A DNA stretch of 64,000 nucleotides from Seminavis robusta (GCA_903772945.1 CAICTM010000414.1:1-64000); one strand, 5' to 3'; positions 50,902 through 62,092 are shown, counted from the first letter of the stretch. Notes: a model not told the origin generated them from the letters alone. Numbers and translations are program-made.

Positions 50902-52926
50902 TCACTGGAATCTGGCTTGGACCTTAGCCAGACTGGCCTGAATCCGGGCAACTTCAGAAGCCCTGTCAGTTCCAGTGGCAGGAGGAGGGGTGGAATCAGG
51001 ATTGGGAGCATCAGCTGCTTGATTGGCAGATGCCTTTTCGGCTTCCAGTTTGGAGGCCATATAAGACAGCACTTCCTTAATCTGTGCCTTTTCGCGGTTG
51101 TGGAGCTCTCTCTGGTCCACCACCCAGGCTCCTTTCTTCGAAAGGATCATTGGGCGTCCATCTTCTCCTGTCTTGCGTTGGCGCTCACGAGGAGCACTTT
51201 GTGATCCACTCTGAGAGTTTCCTTGAGAGTTTCCTTGCGAACGAGCCTTCTTTGCATCCTTGAGGGCTTGCTTGTGCTTGTCAATCTTGTCCTGATTCTT
51301 GGGTTTGGGACACTGAGGAAGGAGGTGATCGGGGCTATCACAGTTCCAGCACTTGCGTTGGAATCGGGTACCGGATCCCCCTGAGTCAGAGCTGCCAGAG
51401 TTGGCATTGAATGCGCTCTGTTTGGCCTTGGTCTTGGTAAGCCATCCCTTGTCACTCTGCTTGATCCGACGATACATGTTCTTAGCTTGGTCACATATCA
51501 CCTTGATCTCAGGCCAGATAGGGGTACTTCCACGACAATCAGCCTCAGCTTTAACCTCTTCAATCCTCTTGATGAAAGCCTTGTTAAACTCAGGGACACT
51601 GGAGGTTGCCAGAATGTGGAGCACTTTCTCTGAGAAGTCTGCTGGTACATAGTTCATCAGGTCATTGGAATTGGTCTTGAGCAAGGTGTAGACAGTGGAG
51701 ATCTTATTCACCACCACATCCACATCTTCCATGGGGATGTCCTTGATCTTGAGGGAATTCAATGACTCTCGCACATTTTGGATGGCACTCTGGGATGTCC
51801 TCTGGATATGACGATACAACAGAGCGAACAGCAAAGGCCCACCATGACAGGTCTCAGGCCAGCTGTTGTACTCAGGTAGCACCTTCTGCAACAGTTTGGA
51901 GTCTGTGTTGTTCTGCAGAAGAGTGAAGGTGAGGGACATATTTTCACTCACATAGGGACAAGTGCTTATGCGCACACAGGAATTATAGAAGTAGTTTCTC
52001 AAAGCCACAGCCTCAGGTGTGATCTTGGGAGCATACTGTAACAAATCCATCGGTTTTCCTTCTGTCTTCGAAGTGTAGGTAAAGCCAAACTCTTCATCCT
52101 TTGGAGTCACAATTTGGAAGATATCCAACAGGTCGAAGTGTTTCATGTGAGTCCTAAGGAGCTCGAACTTGCGGTCAGACCGCTCAACAGCCGTGATGAG
52201 ACCATTGGTGTCGAGGTCAGTAGGTTGCTCAACTAGCTTGTTGTCTTTTCCTAGAACGGTGTAGGATGTCGCCTTATTGATGAAGGTTTGGCGCGCCTCG
52301 TGATCGAAGTGGATCCTGTCCGCTTTATTCCACCATCAAGATGGAGTTTGCGGTGTTGGAACCAGTTCAATCTCGATGAGGCGTCCGTCAACAAGGAGGT
52401 GATCAACGTCAGGGTCAGGTGTAGGTGGATTAGCATCACCACCACCTCCACCACCACCGGAACCAGTTGTATCTGGAGCGGGAGTCGTGGTCGTACCAGC
52501 CGGATCGAGGCTGTTTCCACCAGCAGGAGCTGGAGCTGGCGAGGCAGCCGGAGCTGGCGTCGCAGCAGGTGTTGGAAGCTTCCAGGATCCGACGTGACCA
52601 ATCGGAGGTGGACGTACAACCGGGGTAGTACTGACAGCTGATGGAGCAGTCTGCGGGGGAACGCGAGGCGTTGCCTGGAACAGACGCTGGGGTCGTTGTG
52701 CGTCACCATGAGCTTGAGTTTGCGCAAATTGTACAGCGCGAGCTCGTTCCGTGGGAGTTCTAACGGGCGGTAGATGTGGCTCGTTAACAACGGGGTCCCT
52801 AGGAATTTGCATGCTCAGGCGACGAGATCGTTCTTGGAATTCGAGGTCGCTCATACCAAACATACCGGAAGACCTACGTGTAACACGATAAGGTAGCAGT
52901 GTCTGGTCGTTGTAGTTCGTCGTCAT
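50902..52926 (-). pseudogene. Copia gag with one in-frame TGA
   Basis: From the ATG at 52926 a single frame of 675 codons runs to 50902, broken only by a TGA at 52336-52338, between QTPS and WWNKADRIHF. The N-terminal 196 residues are Pro/Ala/Gly-rich. The C-terminal part is a capsid-like helical region (for example YNSWPETCHGGPLLFALLYR) and a CCHC knuckle, CWNCDSPDHLLPQC, in a Lys-rich context, followed by a Gln/Ser-rich tail. The rest of the frame is intact, so the stop may be recent, a read-through site, or an assembly error. 'Ag' function (RNA packaging and particle formation) follows from the family. Confidence 0.85.
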
Positions 52927-54524
52927 GGTGATCTTGTTGTTGTTCTAGTCATTTTCTCGCTGTGTGCTAGCTCGATTTCGACGTCGAAAAAACATCACCT
53001 TGTTCAGGATCTCTCTGGTGAGATCACAGGGGTGTCAGATTGACCAGGAGGTGTCACCAGCAGCAGTTAGCAGCCGTCTCCTGACCCAATCCGATGGCTA
53101 GGATCGAGATTGAGCTTGTTCTTTGTGTACCGCTGAGCGAATGAGAGCTCAGTCAATCTACCCATTAAACGGTAGTTCGAACAGCCACATAGCCATCTTG
53201 ATGTGCTGGATACTTCACGTTGAGTTCGAATTTCCAGGAGAAACTCGAACTCGAAATCCATCCGCTTTACCACGGCGGAGTGGATCAACAACACCATGTT
53301 GTTGTTGTCATCTTCCAAATTGCATCGTCCCGTCATTGCAGCTCGATGTGGTGTAAGCGCAGATCACGGCTTTGCCCTGCTTTACACTACGCGATATCTT
53401 CACTGCGAGAACGATGACGCTTTGGGCTCATAACCTACGAACTGAGGTCGATGTGAAGGATGACATGGTGGGGAGTTCGACGTAAAAGTATGAACTAAAA
53501 TAGAGGGGAATTACGCTACGAGGTAGATCTTCATTAAGGTTGAGGTTGATCTCGATGTGCAAACGTGATCACATCTCACACACCCCGTTGAAGACGCCAC
53601 GCTTCCAGCCGAGTCGAGTCCGATTTCTGCGTCGTGCCCACCAATCCAGACCACAATTTCGGACTCATCCGTGTAGTCGATGCATACGCCGTCTTTTGGT
53701 TGCCAACAGCCAACATGCACGATGACGGAAAGAGCGACACCACCACTCCTGAAAAAACCACCGAGGAACACGACGATGACACTACCGGTACGCCTCCAGT
53801 CGGTTCAACAACGCCCGAGATAATCAAGACCAACAACAACCAGGGTACCTACGACCATCGCTTTCCATTTGTTCAGAGTTTGTCAACTATTTGAAGACGA
53901 CATACGAACAAGGGGAGATCCTGGCAAGCTCGTGGCCAACAGCAACAGCATTTCCTTCTTGAATGCAATGCTACCAGCCGAGCCCGACGACTACAATTTT
54001 GGTTTCATCCATTGCATGCAGTTAGTAAACACTGGCCATGACGAACACCTACCAACACTGACACTACGTCGTGCACTGAACTGCCACCGCTGTCTACGAC
54101 GAGCCAAACTAGCTACAGTGAAGTGAAGAACACAACAAATTACCACTTTCCGATACCCCTTTGGTTGCCGCCGACGCAATTGAAGCCGCTTCCCGTCGTC
54201 GAAGCAATTTCCAATCGTGGATAGTTAGCTGAAAATCTTTCTGAATGATGGTGCGTCGCTTATAGGGTAGATCTACTCCTTTGGCCAAGGTTTAAATTAC
54301 TCATTTAGCTTAACAAGCTATTGGTCACGGAGTGACTTTATTGACGCGGGCAAGTGGTGGGGTAGATCCCCACCTAGCTGAGTCGTCATCTACTTGTTTG
54401 CCCAATCAACATGACCTCATCCACTGGCCCAACGTGGAGCCAGCACCAAGTAGACAGATGCCCTGGGTAGGGGGGTGAGCACATTGATAGGGAACCTGCA
54501 GCGCAAAACCTGGGTTACAGGGGC
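52927..54524. other. Upstream flank of copia; no clear gene
   Basis: Expected to contain the copia 5' LTR, but no matching LTR was found near 38.3-38.8 kb. Two degenerate, similar plus-strand peptides, PTNPDHNFGLIRVVDA (about 53638) and PAEPDDYNFGFIHCMQ (about 53974), hint at an old internally repeated coding region. Nothing else supported. Confidence 0.4.
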
Positions 54525-55253
54525 TTACACAGGATTTTTGTCGGTATTGAAACCATTATCACCAAAGGGGCCGTGAGGACCAGATAGATTGCTAGACCAA
54601 AGAGTGCTCGCCAGTAAGTGTGTCTGGGTGGTCAGGTCCCAAGCTGTGGCAAATGCCTTGGCATGCAAGGCAAGATGCCAGCAGAGCCCGTAGGAGGTGG
54701 TACTCCTCAGGCTGGACCAGAGCAGGGTGTAACCCATCCAATGCACAAAAATTGTTAGATAGAGGCCAACAAGCAGGCAGAAGATGGGGTCAAATGACAC
54801 ACTGGCAGTCTGTGGTTCCCAGGAGGGAGGCACAGTGGCTGCTGGAGTGTTGTGGGCTGTTCGAGGGGTTGTTGAGTCAATAGAAGGAGGATAAGGGGGC
54901 ACTGGGAGTGGGCTGGTGCCAGAGGCAGGAGGGGAGATCCTGTTGGTGTTGGAGTGTTGTTGTAGGAGTTGGGATGTAGCATGGTTGATGGTGTGTTGTA
55001 GGATAGAGGCGTGCCTGTGTTCAAGGGTGAGAACAAAGGCATCCTCCCTGATAGGGTAGGGTGTGATTCGGAAGGGTGTGATCCTCAAGATGGCTGCATG
55101 CTCTAGGAGCTGTTGGCTGATCATCTGGGGAGTGGTGTTGTGTAGTCTGCGGAGGATGGTGGATGTGGTTGGTTGGGTGAAGTGTGGGAGTGGGGGGATG
55201 TCTGGGAGGACCTTGGGTTTGAGTGAAGTTGTGGGTAGACATGGGGAAGTCAT
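54525..55253 (-). CDS. Hypothetical protein, weak call
   Basis: A 242-residue open frame, Thr/Pro/His/Leu-rich, with one hydrophobic segment (IFCLLVGLYLTIFVHWMGY). The plus strand here is strongly G/T-rich (tgttggtgttggagtgttg), which by itself favours long open frames on the other strand, and there is no motif. It may instead belong to the long terminal repeat of the element suggested by the primer-binding-like site at 55508. Confidence 0.2.
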   Translation of the reverse strand: MTSPCLPTTSLKPKVLPDIPPLPHFTQPTTSTILRRLHNTTPQMISQQLLEHAAILRITPFRITPYPIREDAFVLTLEHRHASILQHTINHATSQLLQQHSNTNRISPPASGTSPLPVPPYPPSIDSTTPRTAHNTPAATVPPSWEPQTASVSFDPIFCLLVGLYLTIFVHWMGYTLLWSSLRSTTSYGLCWHLALHAKAFATAWDLTTQTHLLASTLWSSNLSGPHGPFGDNGFNTDKNPV

Positions 55254-55507
55254 GGTGGGTGGTAGGTGGGTTGGTGGGAGAGTTGTGTATCCTGGAGTGT
55301 TGACTGTAGTGTCGTTGCTTCAATGCAAGCAATGGAGGTTGCTTGTGAGGTGGCGAGATGATTGATGTAGAGGGGTTTATTCAAGGGGCAATGCACTGAG
55401 GCACTGGTAATCAAGGTTTATATCAAGTTGTTGGGTTGTTGTTGCCACTGGATCAAAGGCTGTGGCCAAGTCTGGTGCAGGTATACCACTACCTGCAGGA
55501 GAAGATG

Positions 55508-55521
55508 GTATCAGAGCCAAA
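55508..55521 (+). other. Primer-binding-site-like sequence
   Basis: TGGTATCAGAGCCA matches the classic initiator-methionine-tRNA primer binding site of many Ty1/copia elements. It would place the end of a 5' LTR just upstream (possibly at 'acctgca', about 55497). No second LTR or coding region is visible nearby, so this would be the remains of a truncated element. Confidence 0.5.
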
Positions 55522-57182
55522 GGCTGTTAGGGATTCTTTCAGGGAAAACTGGAGAAGTCACGCTATAGCCAGTAGGTAGAGGCAGTGGTGGGGGGATCAA
55601 GGGGTGTTGTTGGTTGATGGGGCTGTGTTACTGTATGACACTGTGTTGTCTCAAAGGCTGGTACTCAATCTGTTGTAGTGACCGATGCAACAGAGAGTCA
55701 AGCCAAGATGTGGAGAGGGTACTCGATTCAGCTGGAACTGTGGAAAGTCACTGGAGAGTCACTCAACAATCAATGAGAGAGAGAAAGAGTCAGTTATGTA
55801 TTAATATCTATGCCACACCACGCTGCAGTTCTGTCTGGGCTCAATCCTTTGGAGCTCCAGCCAGTAGGAGAGTCAGGTGCAGTAGCAGAGAGTGGCTGTG
55901 TCAATGAATTGTTGCACAATCTAGCAAACACGCTAGAGGGGCAGTTTTGTAGTTGTTCTTGTGGGGTGAGATCCTATGGAGAGGAGTTGGATATCCAGGG
56001 AGAAGGCTGACGACCCAAGCCTGGTGTCCAAGGGAGGAAACTATGCTCAGTAACTCCGACGAAAAGCTGAGGCAGTATCCAACTTGTAACCAACTCAAGT
56101 CCTTACAGGAACTCTGTTGTTGTTTGTTGTTCCTCTTGGGGAGGAGTTAGATATCATGGAGGGGTGGTAACAGTAGCAGGTCGATGAATCAGTCTGTATA
56201 GGGAAAGGACTGAGTGGATCAACTGGTATCGGTGCCAACAAGGAGCGTCGGAGAAACCCAGAGTGCCGGGAGAAAGTAGAATACAGGTGTAATTCTTTCT
56301 GGTGGTCACTGCAGGATCTCGTGAAATCCTTCTTGATAGTAGGCTTCGTACGGAGGATCATTCACGGAGTAGCGAGTTTTGGATTCGATTCGATTACCAG
56401 ATCTAATCGATTCGGAGGATTTCGCGTTTCGGATGAGTCAGTTGCCTTAGGGTAAGGTAACCGAGCCTGTGTTGAGAAGAAGATCGAGGTGATCGTTCGA
56501 AAAAAGGATCGGCCGACAATGGGATTTCTTGGGCCGTCGACAGTGAGAGAACAGAAAGTAACAAATGAGTATGTGTTTCTCTTCTATTCTGGAACTGCAG
56601 AAGACCGGAGACTTCTTCTTGTGTCAAATTCTTCCAACTTGGCCGTCGGCGGTCGAGAATAGAAAACCCGCCCGATCTCGTAGGATTTCAATTGGGATGG
56701 CTTCCTAATCTGAACCGGAGAAGGCCGCTTTGATAGTCGCTTGATAGAGGAGGTGCGCTTGATAGGAGATAGGAGGTATCTATCCTTTCGGCTTGAAATG
56801 GTTGTAAAGAGAGGGAAAAAGGGGTGTATGTTTTCCGTGATGACGTTGAGTTGAATCCTATAGTAAAACAGTACTCTTCAACAAGATAACAGAAAACAGG
56901 CTTCCTGAGGTCCTTTCGCTTCGTTTCAATGCTTCTAATGGTGCTAATAGGTAGTGTAATGGTATAGGTATGACCAATTGGTTGTGTTTGTTGCTATCAG
57001 TGTTGTTGTTCTTAGTGACAGATTCAGAGGGGAAGCTCCTCGATTCGATTCGGCTTCTCGTGAAAAAGTATCTACTCCTTCGGCCAAGGCAACAATCGTC
57101 ACGGCCAGCTTGTCGCGCCCGGAACATCCTTTGGAGAGAGACCAGTTCCGCGAAAGCTGCAACAACAACAACTCGTTTGGTC
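55522..57182. other. Gene-free stretch
   Basis: No gene supported. A pair of similar segments, 'ggagaggagttggatatccaggg' (about 55978) and 'ggggaggagttagatatcatgg' (about 56138), suggests a small duplication. The region around 56340-56420 is rich in 'cgattcga' motifs. Confidence 0.45.
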
Positions 57183-58891
57183 TCATTTCCGATCCAAATG
57201 CAACGTTCGCCGCGTCCGAAGGAAACGATGCTCATCCATGAGCTGCACGATATCCTCTCTTCCATGATCAACAACCTCATTGTACGTTTCTTTGTCCCAA
57301 GGGCAGCCATTGGTTACAGCCCATCTCAGCATGTGCCAATTCCCATGTGATTCCACAATACAATTAGAACACGTGTCTGCGTCCCAAGGACAGCCATTCT
57401 GATGAGCCCATTTCAATACATCCAGATGCCCTTCCCAAGCAGCATTCGAACATATTACTGCATCCCAGGGACAGCCGTTCGCACGAGCCCACTTCAGAAT
57501 CTCCAATCGCCCGAACGTAGCAGCAACGATGCATGTAGCTACATTCCACTGATAACCATTTTTCCGTGCCCACTTGAGCACGTCCAAATGACCTCCAATG
57601 CCTCCACAAATAGCAGCACGCCAACATTTTTCTTCGTCCCATGGGCATCCATTTTTCCGAGCCCACTCAAGCAATTCCAAGTAACCAGCTCCTGCGGCAT
57701 TGGCACAAGTGCGGGTGTTCCAAGGGCACTCACGTTCACGAAGCCAGATGAGAATATTGAGGTGCCCGCCTTCCGCAGCAGCGGCACATGTGGATGCATT
57801 GATGCGACAGCCCTTTTCGACGACAAACCACTTTAGGATTTCGAAGTGTCCACCTTTGGCAGCACCATCACAAGTGTATTTACAGATTGGACATCCCTTT
57901 CCGACAAGCCACTGTAGGATTTCGAAATGTCCACCTTCCGCTGCAGAGATGCACGTGCGACTACCATGGATTGGGCCGTGCCAGTCATTCCCCTCACGCA
58001 ACGACTTCTCATGCAAATACTTGAGAATGTCAAAATGGCCTCCTTTTGCGGCGGCATCACATGCGGATGAGTCGCAGGGACAAGCTTGTTTCAGTGCCCA
58101 TTTCAGAAGATCGAAATGACCATTCCCGGCAGCATTGGAGCATGTCTCTTTATCCCAACAAAATCCCTTGCTGCGAGCATACTGGAGCATTCCCAAATTT
58201 CCATGTTTAGCAGCGATGGAACAGGTCTCTGGGTCCTCATCATCATCATCATCATCATCATCAAAAAATAGTCCCTCTTGTGGGCCCACTTGAGCACTCT
58301 GATGTTCCCAACTTCGGCAATTACTGCGCATACTTGGCTATCGCCTTCATTGTTCACTTCTGGCAAAACTCTGAGATCAGCCAATTGTTCACCAATCATG
58401 CAGTAGTGGGCATACCAGTGCTCGGCACACGACACATTGTCGAAGGCAGCACGGAAAGTCGTGTCGGTGCTGGTTGCTGGAAGGTAGTATAAATCTCCAA
58501 AATCGTACAAAAATTGCAACAATGGACGATTGGGACCGGGTACAGAATCACAGTACGCCTTGTAAAATTGATTGAACTGTTTGTTGACCTCTCCCACAAA
58601 GGCATAGTGGCCCACACCAATAAACGAAAAGATGTTATCACGCCAGATCTCGGGGTGATTGGACAATGAGGATTGGACAGATTGCTGTATGGCGGCTTGC
58701 TTGGCGGCTTGCTCGGATTCTAGCTTGGCTTTCTTTTTGGTGGCTTGTCGTTCTTGGAATGGTTTCAATCTCTGGTAGATGGCCTCCAAATGCTGATTGA
58801 CTTTGTCGTCTTCACCATCACGCTCCAGGTCGCAGAGAGTGTCCTCCACCATGCCAAGGCCTTGATCAAACCGAGTGTTACTGGTTGCCAT
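57183..58891 (-). CDS. CPWD-type ankyrin-like repeat protein with F-box-like N-terminus, frame broken once
   Basis: From an ATG at 58891 the frame runs through a coiled-coil-like Lys/Gln-rich region and an F-box-like segment (EIWRDNIFSFIGVGHYAFVG) to VLKWAHKRDYF, where it enters an (ATC)n tract and changes frame. The neighbouring frame continues with a poly-Asp run and about 13 repeats of roughly 27-33 residues of the type CPWD..TC..AA..GHLDVLKWAR to the stop at 57183. Adding one T to the T6 run on the coding strand (58263-58268) would join the two frames into one protein of about 570 residues. These repeats belong to a large diatom family related to ankyrins; substrate recognition for ubiquitination is suggested only by the F-box-like part. 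Confidence 0.75.
58236..58268. repeat. (ATC)n microsatellite followed by A6 run
   Basis: About nine TCA units abut AAAAAA. The coding strand reads TTTTTT(GAT)n, poly-Asp or poly-Met depending on frame, and this is where the ankyrin-like gene loses its frame. Confidence 0.9.
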
Positions 58892-59950
58892 CGTGCTATA
58901 GATATACGTACCGGTACTGTGCCGATATGGTGGTGTTTTCTGGTGAGTACTCTAGTACGGTAGGTATCGAGAGACGTCTATTTTTCTTTTGGCGGGTGGA
59001 AATGAGCAGAAGCCAATGCTGGACCATCTCAAAGAACCAGCGCGAAATCAACCGAAGTGGTAAGAAATTAGGGCAGGAAGGTTCGGTCTGAGGCCAACCT
59101 GGATCTTTTGACGCACCGTTGGCCATCAAAAGATCACGAGTGAGCCAGTGCTCCCAGTCAGTGCTTTACTCACCAGTCAGTGCAGATGTCAGTGCTTTAC
59201 TCGATGCTTTACTAGCTAGCTAGTACTGAGGCTGTCATTGGAGGTCCATTGAAACAAACAAAGCTTCGAAATAAGTGGTGTTACTACTACTAGTCCTAGC
59301 TACCAAGAACTGCAAGTGGATGGTGCTGTACTATTACTCTCTTGAAGCATAGCAGGGATCGAAGAAGGCTACTGGTACAGGATGAGTAACCGAGGCAGGA
59401 CTGGTGACGGAAACGGTGAAAACAAAGTTGGAAGTGGTTGTATGGTACTCTGTATTGGAAGAATGATGTGCAACAGGAGTAGTCAGTCAACAGCGGAACT
59501 ACAAGAGGACTACCATAGCGAAATACGAGCCCATATGTGCCAATACCTTTCTCAGTGAATTCAGTACAAGAAGAGACCAATAATGGCATCCAAGAAGCAC
59601 AAGAAGGTTCGCCTGAAGCATCAACACCATCTCCCAAAGCGTCGCCACCATCAAAATTCTCAGCATGTAAAAGCACCAAGGAACGAAGTACCGCCTGTCA
59701 TGCTCCGTGATCATGACAAAAGGGCCGGGAATCATACCAATGGTGCTTCCAGCAAACGACTTCATACGCAAAGAAATACAGCAGCCAACTGCCTGATGGA
59801 ATTAATCATGTGGTCAAGAATCGGCTGGAAGCAAGTTGCTCATCACAATGCCCACTGCTTGATTCCAGAATGCAACAGCAACAGGAAATCCAACTTAGCA
59901 ATCAAAAAATGAGGGCCAGCACCTCTCTGGTATGGTACTGGTAGGGTGAC
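58892..59950. other. Intergenic, no confident gene
   Basis: A minus-strand frame at 59771-59499 (90 codons) is hydrophobic and aromatic (HDRRYFVPWCFYMLRILMV), and a plus-strand frame at 59583-59912 is Lys/His-rich; they overlap, and I cannot support either. The first 100 bp holds TACCGGTAC at about 58908. Confidence 0.35.
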
Positions 59951-59961
59951 AGCATCTAGCT

Positions 59962-60043
59962 GGTGTCCCAGCCTATAGCCGTTGTCCCAGCCTGTAGCTA
60001 CAGGTCCCAGCTTTTAGCTGTCGTCCCAGCCTGCAGCTATAGC
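59962..60043. repeat. Minisatellite, GTCCCAGCYTRTAGCY-type unit
   Basis: About five imperfect 15-20-bp units of 'gtcccagcctgtagct' run in tandem. Confidence 0.8.
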
Positions 60044-60044
60044 T

Positions 60045-60850
60045 ACCGGTTGTGACATCTCACCATAGATTGTGCACCTCTACAGCAAATGATCTATTAT
60101 AGCTACTATAGCTACTATATTTCGGAAGATCTATTAATAGTCGAATGCTCGATCCAAGAGGTGCTACCCTGGTGCTAATAATAAAAAGCAAGCAAATAAG
60201 CAAGTTGCGAGAGTTGATGCTGTCAGCCTATTGATATCTCACCACAGCTCTACCGGTACCGGTATTGCAGACCTAAAGTTTGCACCCCGCTGCTAGTAGA
60301 ATGCAAGCACTGTAGTGTTATCTCACCGCAGATTATGACCTCTACGGGTACTGCAGATCTAGAGTTTGAATGATACGGTAGCTCCAAGAGCTGCTACCCC
60401 GCTGCTAGTAAAATGCAAGCAAATAAGCAGGCTGTGAGAGTTGATGCTGTTATGCTAGTGACGTCTCACCGCAAATCTTGCACCTCTATCGGTACCTATC
60501 GGTACCGGTATCTCTGTCGGCACCGGTACGGTACCATACCTGCACAACGTCTATCTGATACCAGTATCGGCTCGGGACGGCAGATCCACTAGTAATTTGA
60601 ATGATACCATACTGGTAGCTCCAAGAGATACACCCTGCTGCTAGTAAAAACAAAGGAAATAAGCAGGCTGCAAGAGTTACTGCTGTCGTCTCACTGCTGA
60701 TCTCGCACTTGTATGGGAGAGTACCTGTACCGGTGTGAATGATCCTGTAGCTCTAAGATGTGATACTGTGCTGGTACAGCTGTATGCTACCTGCTGCTAG
60801 AAAAAAAACAAGCAAATAAATAAGCAGGCAACGAAAGTTGATGCCGTTCC
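60045..60850. repeat. Degenerate tandem repeat, about 150-220-bp unit
   Basis: Four to five units share, in order, 'tctcaccgcagat', 'cacctcta(c/t)', 'tttgaatgatac', 'gtagctccaagag', 'ctgctgctagtaaaa' and 'gcaaataagcaggc', then 'gagagttgatgctgt'. Expansions of ACCGGTA occur inside units, for example at 60250 and 60500-60535. Confidence 0.8.
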
Positions 60851-61542
60851 GCCATAATCCTCGCTATTCCTAGGAATTCCTGCCGGAATCGTGCATGCCT
60901 TTAACTCCGGACACATATTATGGTACTCGGTAACAGCCCCACCATGAAAACCCGTAAAAGGACCATCCGGCAGTAAATCCCACATACCCACCAAGCTACA
61001 AGGTTTTTTATGAAACTTGTGTTAAATCATCTAGTGCTCTTGGTATATTTCAAACCATAACCAACAGTGATGGTTTAAAGTATGCAGAAGTATTTCCTTT
61101 CAGTCAATCCTCACTATTTACTAGTGCATGCTTTAACCCGCAAAAAGCACTTCAAGAAGGCCTCATAATTGCAGAATCAGCTTTTGTACTTTTTACCTCT
61201 ATTCAAAAGAGCCAAAGTAAATTGCACGAGCCACCCCCAGACCCCCTTCTATGTTTAAATCGTGAGGTGACCTCACGAACACTGTGCGACCTTTTACAAA
61301 ATCTGCTCTGCTGCTTTAATCTTTTCGTGACCTCGGAAAGCCAAAGCACAAAGCACTGCACCAGCACTTGACGACAGCACAGCATTGCCGGGGTAACCAA
61401 AGCCCCTGTTCCTAATTGTTGTCCTCTCCATTGCAGCATACTTCCGTTGAGTCGACAAGGCAATCCACTGCTACCGGTAGCTGGTGCCACTACCGGAACT
61501 ACTTTTGATATTTCAAGCCATCACGAATCGAATCGAACCACC
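60851..61542. other. Intergenic; promoter of rhamnose mutarotase expected
   Basis: No gene seen. The segment 'ctgctctgctgctttaatct' at about 61302 also occurs at about 33663, so a short dispersed repeat is present. Confidence 0.4.
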
Positions 61543-61911
61543 ATGGCATCCACAGACGCCGAGAGCAACAAGTCAACCGAAGCAGCGCCTTCTTTGCAGC
61601 GCAATGGCTTCAAAATGAAGTTGAAACCAGGTTGTGCCGAAGAATACAAGAAGCGTCACGATGAGATCTGGCCCGAGTTATCCAAGTTACTCAAAGATAC
61701 GGGAACCTCCGACTATTCCATCTTCTTGGACGAAGAAACCAATACATTGTTTGCCTCACAAAAGATTGCCGAAGGGGCGCAGGGTTCGCAGGATTTGGGC
61801 TCCAATCCGTTGGTTCAAAAATGGTGGGCCTACATGTCAGATATCATGGAAACAAACGAAGACAAGTCGCCCGTGTGTATCCCGTTGAAAGAGGTATTCT
61901 ACATGGCCTAG
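61543..61911 (+). CDS. L-rhamnose mutarotase
   Basis: The product interconverts the alpha and beta anomers of L-rhamnose (EC 5.1.3.32), based on close resemblance to the RhaM family. The core reads NGFKMKLKPGCAEEYKKRHD, EIWPELSKLLKDTGTSDYSI, FLDEETNTLFASQKI, VQKWWAYMSDIM and VCIPLKEVFYM, which includes the family His after KKR, the SDYS Tyr and the WW pair. I choose the ATG at 61543 (ACCACCATGG context), giving 122 residues against about 104 in bacteria, with a short Ser/Thr-rich leader. The same frame is open upstream to 61447, so a longer N-terminus cannot be excluded. No introns. Confidence 0.92.
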   Translation: MASTDAESNKSTEAAPSLQRNGFKMKLKPGCAEEYKKRHDEIWPELSKLLKDTGTSDYSIFLDEETNTLFASQKIAEGAQGSQDLGSNPLVQKWWAYMSDIMETNEDKSPVCIPLKEVFYMA

Positions 61912-62092
61912 CTAGCTAGATAGCTGCATGTAGCTAGCCAGCGGTAGCCGATCCCTTGTACTACAGTAGTCGTGAGACCTCCAACTCGTGCGGAAATTAG
62001 TCTTTCCCTTTTTTAAGTAGCGCCTATTAATGTATTATGCGTACGACAATCACCAGCAATCATCCAATCATTGCAAGAAGCCCAAAAGCTCA
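61912..62092. other. Convergent 3' spacer
   Basis: It starts with a GCTAGCTAGATAGCTGCATG palindrome-rich run directly after the stop codon of the mutarotase gene. Confidence 0.4.

Larger units (their letters stand above)
38816..52926 (-). mobile_element. Ty1/copia retrotransposon (minus strand), split by nested insertions
   Basis: In minus-strand order the element shows gag with a CCHC knuckle, a DSG protease, a GAG-pre-integrase/HHCC segment, integrase, reverse transcriptase (YVDD) and RNase H, the Ty1/copia order. The coordinates cover the coding part only; I could not find its LTRs. It is interrupted by a Ty3/gypsy element (40255-44882), a CACTA-like element (46255-48799) and a 239-bp insertion (39255-39493); outside them the copia frame resumes across clean target duplications. 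It also has its own deletion inside reverse transcriptase. It cannot be active. Confidence 0.88.

Noticed and set aside
54241-54310. Similarity of 'gatctactcctttggccaagg' to 57069
   Set aside because: About 18 bp shared with no extension; probably chance.
59499-59912. Overlapping hydrophobic minus frame and Lys/His-rich plus frame
   Set aside because: Neither has a recognisable motif, start context or neighbour support; kept only as a note in the intergenic entry.
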